DNA of 21,873 nucleotides, taken from positions 1 to 21,873 of the forward strand of contig FR902124.1 of the NCBI GenBank assembly GCA_000437895.1, written 5' to 3'. The translations under genes and the position numbers were made by a program. Shown piece by piece: positions 16,224 through 21,873 of this stretch. Under the pieces are notes generated by a model. The model had not been told where the DNA came from, did no database searches, and saw nothing but the letters and a program-made list of their open reading frames with translations. This DNA is from Clostridium sp. CAG:914. Lineage in GTDB: Bacteria > Bacillota_I > Bacilli_A > RF39 > UBA660. Every line of letters begins with the position of its first letter. Within the stretch, counting starts at the first letter, position 1.

Positions 16224-16244
16224 AATATCCTACCCTTATACCAT

Positions 16245-16253
16245 ATTATAACA
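16245..16253 (-). promoter_or_regulatory. Extended -10 promoter of the autolysin/surface-protein operon
   Basis: TGTTATAAT on the minus strand fits TGnTATAAT, with no strong -35. A start near 16238 would leave a leader of only about 15 nt, with the ribosome site AAGGGTAGGA (16237-16228) at its very 5' end. Confidence 0.5.
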
Positions 16254-16301
16254 AATTAAAAAGTTTTTTACCATCATATTTTCTCATTTTACATAAATTT
16301 A

Positions 16302-16329
16302 TTGACATAAAAAATATATCCTATATAAT
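16302..16329 (+). promoter_or_regulatory. Consensus sigma-A promoter of ygjV
   Basis: TTGACA (16302-16307), a 16-bp spacer and TATAAT (16324-16329): both hexamers match the consensus exactly. The gene's GGAGG lies at 16341-16345 and ATG at 16350, so the leader is short. This is the strongest promoter seen in the window. Confidence 0.8.
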
Positions 16330-16349
16330 AATCTCATCAAGGAGGAAAA

Positions 16350-17033
16350 ATGACAAACTTTATCATAGCCCAAATTATATCCATAATTAGCGGAATATTT
16401 TTAATAACAGGTATTCGCAGTAAAGAAAAAAAGAAATTCTTAATATTAAATTCTATGTCTAATCTAGCCGGATTCTTATCACTAATATTACTAAGTGCCT
16501 ACTCAGCATGTATAGGACCCATAGTTTTAACAATTCAAGCTATCATTTCATATATATATGAAAACAAAGGAAAGAAAACACCAAAAATATTTAACTACTT
16601 ATTCCCTATCTTAAATATCCTAGGAGGTATATTTACAATAACATCACCACTTAGCCTACTACCAATCTTATCTAGTACACTAGCTAGCATAATGCTTACA
16701 TCAAAAGACATGAAAACATCAAGAAAAATAAATCTAGCCTCATCCATATTAGCATTACCTTACCTAATAGTAAATAAAGCATATGTATCCGCCATTATAT
16801 TTACCTCATCATTTATAAACACATTAGAAGCTATTTATAAATTAGATTACAAAGGAAAGAAAAATATTATAAATATAAAACAAGACCCCAAAACAGAAAC
16901 TACTGAAGTAACAGATAAAGAACCAAACAACAATTATACATATGATAATACTTATACTTACAACGAAAACATTAATGAAGAAATTACCAATCAAAATAGA
17001 CATAACTACACAAGAAGAAAAAAGAGATTTTGA
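16350..17033 (+). CDS. ygjV: YgjV-family inner-membrane protein
   Basis: 227 residues. Residues about 1-165 hold five to six hydrophobic helices (about 3-21, 30-50, 53-70, 82-97, 100-117, 127-160). The opening, ISIISGIFLITGIRSKEKKK, followed by a second helix pair, matches the YgjV family of small membrane proteins. Its function is poorly known; some members sit near metabolite carriers. Residues about 168-227 form a hydrophilic tail rich in Asn, Thr and Tyr ending in a basic RRKKRF, which looks lineage-specific. It has its own consensus promoter and converges on the hydrogenase gene. The family call is by pattern; the role is unknown. Confidence 0.75.
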   Translation: MTNFIIAQIISIISGIFLITGIRSKEKKKFLILNSMSNLAGFLSLILLSAYSACIGPIVLTIQAIISYIYENKGKKTPKIFNYLFPILNILGGIFTITSPLSLLPILSSTLASIMLTSKDMKTSRKINLASSILALPYLIVNKAYVSAIIFTSSFINTLEAIYKLDYKGKKNIINIKQDPKTETTEVTDKEPNNNYTYDNTYTYNENINEEITNQNRHNYTRRKKRF

Positions 17034-17045
17034 AATCTCTTTTAA
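17018..17045. terminator. Bidirectional terminator overlapping both convergent gene ends
   Basis: AAAGAGATT (17021-17029), loop TTGA and AATCTCTTT (17034-17042) form a 9-bp stem with A runs before it and T residues after it. The ygjV TGA stop (17031-17033) falls in the loop, and the hydrogenase TAA (17044-17042) falls on the opposite arm. It can terminate both convergent transcripts. Confidence 0.8.
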
Positions 17046-18307
17046 TGTTTTACATGTAATAATTCTTTTGCTACATCTCCATATGGAACACCAATATAAT
17101 TAGAATAAATTCCTTTCAAAACCTTATTTTGATAACTACTTCTTCTTTTAGATTTATTATCTATCTTATATACAGAATTCATTCTCTTTTTCTTAATATC
17201 AGCAGTAATTGGCATATATTTCTTAGAATTACCACCACCACTAATGCATCCACCTTCACAAGCCATTACTTCAACAATATCATATTGTTTACCATCTTTT
17301 ATTTTATCTAAAATTTTTTTAGCATCCCCTGTACCATTAACTATAGCCAAAGATAAATCATAATCTTTTATTTTAATATGACACTCTTTTATATCATCAA
17401 GTCCCCTTACAGAAGTAAAATTTAAGTATTTCTTAGCTACATTCTTTTTAGTCAATTCATAGTATACATATCTTATAATAGATTCCATAACTCCACCAGA
17501 ATTACAAAAAATATTACCAGAAGACGTACCATATATTTTATCAACTTTCATATTTTTCAATAATTTAAAATCAATATTTTCTTCACATATCCACATAGCA
17601 AGTTCTCTCGTAGTAATTGCATAATCAACATCATCTGTCTTAGTTATTTCTTCCTTTTTAGCCGTACAAGGAACAACCGCCACAACAACAGTGTCCTTAT
17701 CATACAAACAATTCTTAATAACACTACCAAGCATTAATATAGGACTCTTAGAAGTAGATAAATTATTTTTATATGTAGGATAAAATTCACATATATATTT
17801 AACCCAAGCTGGACAACAGCTAGTAAACAAAGGTTCCTTTATATTATTTTTTAATCTATATATTAGCTCATTCCCTTCTTCAATAATAGTTAAATCCGCT
17901 CCAAAAGTCGTATCATAAACCTTATATGCTCCCATCATATTTAAAAAAGTAACTATCTTACCCATAACATTAACACCAGGTTTTAGTCCAAATTCATCCC
18001 CCAAAGTAACCCTCAAAGCAGGAGCTATTTGAAATATTACTCTCTTACCTTTATTTAATTCATTAATTACCTTTTTATAATCTAATACTTCACTTAAAGC
18101 ATTATAAGGACAAACCATAATACAACTTCCACAATTAATACATTTAGGTTTATCAGCATGCTCCATATCATAATGATCATATACACCTATTCTAAAATTA
18201 CATACACCCTTACAAGCTCCACAATTAACACATTTCTTATTATCTCTTTTTATACATATATTATCTTTACTTATAGGAACTCTTTTCTCATACTCTATTT
18301 TTTTCAT
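17042..18307 (-). CDS. [FeFe] hydrogenase, two-ferredoxin (M2-like) type
   Basis: 421 residues. Two [4Fe-4S] ferredoxin motifs lie at the N-terminus (Cys26, 29, 32, 36 and Cys56, 59, 62, 66). The H-cluster domain follows with L1 TSCCPAW (Cys164, Cys165), L2 VPCTAKKEE (Cys213) and L3 MACEGGCISGGG (Cys350, Cys354). All four H-cluster cysteine ligands and the proton-path cysteine are present, and ITTRELA supplies the conserved Glu235. The C-terminus (YIGVPYGDVAKELLH) is the small-subunit-type tail. L2 and L3 differ from the textbook MPC and GGCxGGGGQP, so a bifurcating, uptake or sensory role cannot be decided. The ATG lies 20 nt inside the end of galE and lacks a strong ribosome site, so it is probably made by coupling to galE. 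Cytoplasmic. Confidence 0.9.
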   Translation of the reverse strand: MKKIEYEKRVPISKDNICIKRDNKKCVNCGACKGVCNFRIGVYDHYDMEHADKPKCINCGSCIMVCPYNALSEVLDYKKVINELNKGKRVIFQIAPALRVTLGDEFGLKPGVNVMGKIVTFLNMMGAYKVYDTTFGADLTIIEEGNELIYRLKNNIKEPLFTSCCPAWVKYICEFYPTYKNNLSTSKSPILMLGSVIKNCLYDKDTVVVAVVPCTAKKEEITKTDDVDYAITTRELAMWICEENIDFKLLKNMKVDKIYGTSSGNIFCNSGGVMESIIRYVYYELTKKNVAKKYLNFTSVRGLDDIKECHIKIKDYDLSLAIVNGTGDAKKILDKIKDGKQYDIVEVMACEGGCISGGGNSKKYMPITADIKKKRMNSVYKIDNKSKRRSSYQNKVLKGIYSNYIGVPYGDVAKELLHVKH

Positions 18308-19295
18308 TTACCGCATATTTATAGGAACTTGTTACCATATCCTCTAATCCAAGATACGCTTCCCAATCAAGTTTTTCCTTAGCATAACTTACATCAGCAT
18401 AACAAGAATCTATATCCCCTTTTCTTCTATCTTTTATTTGATATGGTATTTTAACATTATTATATTTTTCAAAAGAAGAAACCATATCTAAAACCGTAAA
18501 ACATTCTCCTCTTCCTAAATTAAAATAATCTAAAACTGGTTGTTTATCAATATATAGAAGAGCTTTAATATGACCAAGAGCAAGATCAGTAACATGAATA
18601 TAATCTCTAGCCCCAGTACCATCATGAGTGTTATAATCATTACCAAAAACATTAAGATGATCTAATTCACCAGTAGCTACCTTAACAATATAAGGCATCA
18701 AATTATTAGGTATTCCATTAGGTTCCTCCCCAATTAAATAGGTAGAATCAGCTCCAACAGGATTAAAGTATCTAAGTATAGCAATAGACCAACTATTATC
18801 AGAAACATATACATCATTTAATATTCCCTCTATATAAAGCTTAGTCCTACCATAAGGATTAGTTACAGATAAATTACTATCTTCTTTAATTGGTAAACTA
18901 CGAGGATTACCATATACCGTAGCACTTGATGAAAATACTAACTTCTTAACACTAAATTCCGTCATTACTTCTAACAATGATAAAGTTGAATCAATATTAT
19001 TTCTAAAATACATAAGTGGCTTTTCAACAGATTCCCCTACAGCCTTATAACCAGCAAAATGTATAACAGCATCTATTTTATTTTCATGAAATATTTTTCT
19101 TAATATATCTTTATTACATACATCCCCCTCATAAAAAGTAACCGATTTCCCCGTAATTTCTTTTATTCTATCCAAAACCACAGGTTTTGAATTACTAAAG
19201 TCATCTACAATAACAACATCATACCCATTCCTAATAAGTTCAACAACCGTATGACTTCCAATATATCCACATCCTCCGGTAACTAATATTCTCAC
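18288..19295 (-). CDS. galE: UDP-glucose 4-epimerase
   Basis: A 335-residue extended short-chain dehydrogenase that interconverts UDP-glucose and UDP-galactose with bound NAD, feeding galactose use and surface glycans. The N-terminal NAD motif is VTGGCGYIGSH (residues 5-15). The catalytic set is Ser124 (SSSATVYG), Tyr148 and Lys152 (YGRTK). Its length equals the usual GalE. I chose GTG 19295 because the dinucleotide-binding strand starts there and AGAGGA lies upstream; an ATG at 19418 would add 41 hydrophobic residues foreign to the family and begins upstream of the predicted promoter. Its 3' end overlaps the hydrogenase gene by 20 nt. An exact PerR-box consensus overlaps its -10. Confidence 0.94.
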   Translation of the reverse strand: MRILVTGGCGYIGSHTVVELIRNGYDVVIVDDFSNSKPVVLDRIKEITGKSVTFYEGDVCNKDILRKIFHENKIDAVIHFAGYKAVGESVEKPLMYFRNNIDSTLSLLEVMTEFSVKKLVFSSSATVYGNPRSLPIKEDSNLSVTNPYGRTKLYIEGILNDVYVSDNSWSIAILRYFNPVGADSTYLIGEEPNGIPNNLMPYIVKVATGELDHLNVFGNDYNTHDGTGARDYIHVTDLALGHIKALLYIDKQPVLDYFNLGRGECFTVLDMVSSFEKYNNVKIPYQIKDRRKGDIDSCYADVSYAKEKLDWEAYLGLEDMVTSSYKYAVNEKNRV

Positions 19296-19323
19296 TTTTT
19301 CACATCCTCTCTTTAACCATATC

Positions 19324-19338
19324 TTATAATAATTATAA
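19324..19338. promoter_or_regulatory. Exact PerR-box consensus over the galE-hydrogenase promoter
   Basis: TTATAATAATTATAA is a perfect 7-1-7 palindrome equal to the B. subtilis PerR box consensus TTATAATNATTATAA. It overlaps the -10 (19337-19332) and the predicted transcript start. A PerR-type gene lies 2.5 kb away. AT richness makes chance matches more likely than usual. Confidence 0.55.
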
Positions 19339-19360
19339 AATAATAATATTAAAAAGTAAA
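19332..19360 (-). promoter_or_regulatory. Predicted promoter of galE-hydrogenase
   Basis: TTTACT (19360-19355), a 17-bp spacer and TATAAT (19337-19332) on the minus strand, about 37 nt before the GTG start of galE. The -10 lies within the PerR-like box. Confidence 0.6.
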
Positions 19361-19422
19361 CATAATAAAAAATAAAGATAGTGTTTCCAAAACGGGGAGA
19401 TATAAAACAAACTTTCATAAAT

Positions 19423-19460
19423 AAAAAACACTAATCATCTTTTAAAACAATTAGTATTTT
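19423..19460 (-). terminator. Rho-independent terminator of the perR-rbr operon
   Basis: On the minus strand AATACTAAT (19458-19450) pairs with ATTAGTGTT (19435-19427) over nine positions with one wobble, across an AT-rich loop, followed by a T run. It starts about 9 nt after the rubredoxin-synthase stop. Confidence 0.75.
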
Positions 19461-19466
19461 TATTAA

Positions 19467-20897
19467 TTAAACATGTTTAATATTCGTATAATCTGATATT
19501 TCCTTATTTGTAGTTACCAAATCAGAAACACTCAAATCATGAATATCATTATGTGATGTAATTCTAGCAAATGTTCTTAATTCTTCATTCGTAGCATTAA
19601 AGAAATTAGCAAGTCTCTGTGAAGAAATATCGATTTTCAAACGACTTCTTAAATCATCATCTTGAGTAGCTACCCCGACAGGACATTTACCTGTTTGGCA
19701 AATTCTATATTGCTGACAAGCTATAGCAATCATTGCACTTGTACCAATAGCAATAGCATTTGCTCCCATAGCAATAGCTTTAGCAAAATCTGAAGATACT
19801 CTTAAACCACCAGTTATATTTAATTCAATATCTAAATTATGTTCATCTAAATATTTTCTTGCTCTATACAAAGCATATATTGTTGGAACAGAGGTAGAAT
19901 CCTTAATTATTTTAGGACTTGCTGCTGTTGCACCACCACGACCATCAATAGTTATAAAATCTGGATTAGCATAAGCAATATACTCTAAATCTTCTTCAAT
20001 ATGACCAGCAGCAATCTTTATTCCTATTGGTCTTCCTTCACTTCTCTCTCTTAATTCATCAACAAAGTTTTTCAAATCTTCTTTAGTTTTTATATTAGAA
20101 AATTTTGAAGGACTTATTATATCTTCACCTACTTTTTTACCTCTTATTTTAGCAATATCTTCCGTTACTTTTTCTTTAGGTAAATGACCTCCCATACCTG
20201 GTTTAGTACCTTGTCCTATTTTTATTTCAATAGCATCACTATTCTTTAAATTATCATCTGTAACACTATACATATTAGGTACAATTTCAAATATATATTT
20301 ATAAGAATTTTCTCTTTCCTCAGGCAAAATACCACCTTCGCCACTACACATAGCCGTATTTACCATACTACTACCCTTAGCTAAAGAAATCTTAGCCTCT
20401 TTTGATAAAGCACCATAAGACATATGTGTAACATATACAGGCGTATCTATTACCAAAGGCTTTTTAGCTTTATGACCAATAATTGTTTTTAATGATATTT
20501 CATCTGACTCTAAAAGAGGCATAGGATTAAGCCCACAACCAAGTATTAAAATATCTGACCATGAAATAACCTTTTGACTTGTACCCATAGCACTAATAAT
20601 ACTTTTTCCCGTTTTAGCCATTTCTCTTATATCATCTAGATTTTTTTCAAATTCATCATTATATCTCTCATATTCTTTTAAATATGACTCAATACTAGTA
20701 GAATTATTTTCTTTCTTATTATCTAAAAATTTATTAAATTCAGTATTATCATTAGAAGTATCTTCAATTAGTACAAACATACTCTTAGGAGCCATACATA
20801 AAGGACAAACCCAATCATCAGGTAAGTCTTCAAACTTAACTCCTTCTACTGCTTCATCATAAATATGTCCACATATTGTACATTTATATTTCTTCAT
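19467..20897 (-). CDS. Rubredoxin fused to glutamate-synthase-like FMN/Fe-S domain protein
   Basis: 476 residues. Residues 1-45 are a rubredoxin (Cys6, Cys9, Cys31, Cys34). After a charged linker (about 46-100), residues about 105-450 form the FMN-binding barrel of glutamate synthase: MSYGALSKEAK, SGEGGILPEE, KIGQGTKPGMGGHLP, DGRGGATAASP and ITGGLRVSSD, with the cluster cysteines Cys394, Cys400 and Cys405 (CQQYRIC, GKCPVG). The amidotransferase domain of full GltB is absent, as in archaeal-type stand-alone synthase domains. It starts 7 nt after rubrerythrin, whose TAG stop lies in this gene's AGGAG site. The rubredoxin suggests electron exchange with rubrerythrin or another partner; whether it makes glutamate is not known. 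PerR control is inferred from the operon. Confidence 0.88.
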   Translation of the reverse strand: MKKYKCTICGHIYDEAVEGVKFEDLPDDWVCPLCMAPKSMFVLIEDTSNDNTEFNKFLDNKKENNSTSIESYLKEYERYNDEFEKNLDDIREMAKTGKSIISAMGTSQKVISWSDILILGCGLNPMPLLESDEISLKTIIGHKAKKPLVIDTPVYVTHMSYGALSKEAKISLAKGSSMVNTAMCSGEGGILPEERENSYKYIFEIVPNMYSVTDDNLKNSDAIEIKIGQGTKPGMGGHLPKEKVTEDIAKIRGKKVGEDIISPSKFSNIKTKEDLKNFVDELRERSEGRPIGIKIAAGHIEEDLEYIAYANPDFITIDGRGGATAASPKIIKDSTSVPTIYALYRARKYLDEHNLDIELNITGGLRVSSDFAKAIAMGANAIAIGTSAMIAIACQQYRICQTGKCPVGVATQDDDLRSRLKIDISSQRLANFFNATNEELRTFARITSHNDIHDLSVSDLVTTNKEISDYTNIKHV

Positions 20898-20904
20898 AAC
20901 ACTC

Positions 20905-21444
20905 CTAATAATTTTCTGCCTTTATTTCAAAGAATGCCTTTTTAGCACCACATACAGCACACATTTCTGGAGCTTTCTTACCTATAACAATATGTCCACA
21001 TTTACGACATTTCCAAATTCTATCTCCATCTTTTGAAAACACTAATTCATTCTTAACATTATCTAATAATTTTAAATATCTCTCTTCATGTTCCCTTTCA
21101 ATTTTAGCAACACTATCAAACAAAAAGGCTAATCTTGTAAATCCTTCTTCCTTAGCTGTTTTAGCAAATTCAGCATACATATCTGTCCATTCGTAATTTT
21201 CACCATCAGCAGCCATTTTTAAGTTAAGAGAAGTATCTAATAAGTCGCCACCCATCATTTCTTTAAACCATAATTTAGCATGTTCCATTTCATTTTGAGC
21301 AGTTTCTTCAAATAAAGCAGCAATTTGTTCATAACCTTCTTCTCTTGCACGAGAAGCAAAATAAGTATATTTATTTCTTGCTTGTGACTCTCCTGCAAAT
21401 GCTTTTTGTAAATTTTCATAAGTTTTACTATTTTTTAATTCCAT
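20905..21444 (-). CDS. rbr: Rubrerythrin
   Basis: A 179-residue non-haem di-iron peroxidase that reduces hydrogen peroxide in anaerobes. Residues about 1-130 form the four-helix ferritin-like domain with Glu19, Glu52-x-x-His55, Glu92 and Glu116-x-x-His119 as candidate iron ligands. Residues 143-175 are the C-terminal rubredoxin-like centre (Cys146, 149, 162, 165; CRKCG and CAVCG). The length is usual for the family. The gene begins 17 nt inside the end of the PerR-type gene and has an AAGGAAGG site, so the two are cotranscribed. Cytoplasmic. Confidence 0.96.
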   Translation of the reverse strand: MELKNSKTYENLQKAFAGESQARNKYTYFASRAREEGYEQIAALFEETAQNEMEHAKLWFKEMMGGDLLDTSLNLKMAADGENYEWTDMYAEFAKTAKEEGFTRLAFLFDSVAKIEREHEERYLKLLDNVKNELVFSKDGDRIWKCRKCGHIVIGKKAPEMCAVCGAKKAFFEIKAENY

Positions 21445-21823
21445 TATTTTTTCCTTCCTTTCCTAAACAATTACTACATATACCAGTATATTTTATTTCA
21501 TAATCATTTATGACAAACATATCACACTTCATAATATCAAAATTAACATCTTCAAATATATCTATAATTTTATGACAGTAATCACATATAAAATGATTAT
21601 GCCTACATTTTTTATTATCATATCTATCCATATTAATTTTCTTATCACTAATTTTAATAATTCTATCATTTTCAGACAATTCCTTTAAAATTCTATATAC
21701 AGTACCAAGTGATATATTATCAATAGTCTTTTTAGCTATATCATATATTTGATAAGCTGTTAAATGTTCACAACTATTATTTACTATATCTAGAACTAGT
21801 TCTTTCTGCCTTGTATTTCTCAA
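21428..21823 (-). CDS. perR: Fur-family peroxide regulator, PerR type
   Basis: 131 residues. Residues about 1-70 form the winged-helix DNA-binding domain (TAYQIYDIAKK, SLGTVYRILKEL). The C-terminal dimer domain carries RHNHFICDYC and CSNC. Cys80, Cys83, Cys116 and Cys119 form the structural zinc site. The regulatory metal set matches PerR: His20, Asp69, His75, His77 and Asp88, where Asp88 is the PerR-specific Asp (Glu in Fur and Zur). In PerR the oxidised residues are the first and third of these, His37 and His91 in B. subtilis, both present here. The start is TTG, 6 nt after AGGAGG. Next to rubrerythrin, with a box upstream, it probably autoregulates the operon. A Fur assignment is less likely. 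Confidence 0.9.
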   Translation of the reverse strand: MRNTRQKELVLDIVNNSCEHLTAYQIYDIAKKTIDNISLGTVYRILKELSENDRIIKISDKKINMDRYDNKKCRHNHFICDYCHKIIDIFEDVNFDIMKCDMFVINDYEIKYTGICSNCLGKEGKNNGIKK

Positions 21824-21838
21824 AATATACCTCCTTAA

Positions 21839-21853
21839 TAGTAATCATTATCA
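21839..21853 (-). promoter_or_regulatory. PerR-box-like operator upstream of perR-rbr
   Basis: On the minus strand TGATAATGATTACTA matches the PerR consensus TTATAATNATTATAA at all but three positions and keeps the 7-1-7 symmetry in part. A TATATT at 21861-21856 is a possible -10; the -35 would be at or beyond the window edge. Confidence 0.5.
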
Positions 21854-21873
21854 TTAATATATAGTAAAAAAAA

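Noticed and set aside
17129..17311. Plus-strand 60-residue open frame
   Set aside because: It is antisense to the hydrogenase L3 motif region, with low-complexity composition.
18158..18382. Plus-strand 74-residue open frame
   Set aside because: It is antisense across the galE-hydrogenase overlap, with no ribosome site.
19296..19418. 41-residue hydrophobic N-terminal extension of GalE (ATG at 19418)
   Set aside because: The predicted promoter and PerR box lie inside it, GalE proteins start at the NAD-binding strand, and the ATG at 19418 lies next to the upstream terminator.

Overview
The window comes from a very AT-rich, Gram-positive, walled, anaerobic Firmicute, most like an uncultured gut Bacilli or Clostridia lineage. 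The evidence is Firmicutes-style Shine-Dalgarno sites, TGA used as a stop (galE, ygjV), a class III anaerobic ribonucleotide reductase, an [FeFe] hydrogenase, rubrerythrin under a PerR-type regulator, and cell-wall genes (uppP, a glucosaminidase). The species cannot be named from this sequence.

Layout. 1-2207 (minus) is the N-terminal 735 residues of a secreted papain-like (C1A) cysteine peptidase with a lectin-like domain and Ig-like repeats; it runs off the left edge. 2340-2573 (plus) is a three-tRNA operon (Glu-CTC, Thr-GGT, Thr-CGT) with promoter and terminator. 2757-3401 (minus) is a Crp/Fnr-family regulator, divergent from nrdD-nrdG-dut (3519-6652). A perfect 20-bp palindrome lies between them. 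dut carries a one-base frameshift in a T run. A small unrecognised membrane-anchored protein follows (6696-7025).

From 7099 to 16223 everything is on the minus strand: gltX, tRNA-Gln(CTG), uppP, a GH31-fold protein whose active site looks dismantled, a membrane-anchored cadherin-like beta-sandwich protein, and a secreted SH3b/glucosaminidase protein ending in a dockerin. The last two are tightly coupled (6 nt apart), so the segment reads as an envelope-biogenesis region. ygjV (16350-17033, plus) follows and converges on the next block through a hairpin built from both gene ends.

17042-21823 (minus) is a redox/oxidative-stress block: perR-rbr-(rubredoxin::glutamate-synthase-like), then galE-[FeFe] hydrogenase. 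The perR promoter region carries a near-match to a PerR box and the galE-hydrogenase promoter an exact consensus match, suggesting one peroxide-responsive regulon.

Most interesting: the probable GH31 pseudoenzyme in a cell-wall gene cluster; the palindrome centred at -41.5 of the nrdD promoter; the PerR box on galE-hydrogenase; the dockerin-tagged autolysin beside a membrane-anchored partner; and the dut frameshift. No CRISPR array, transposase, integrase or phage gene was seen.
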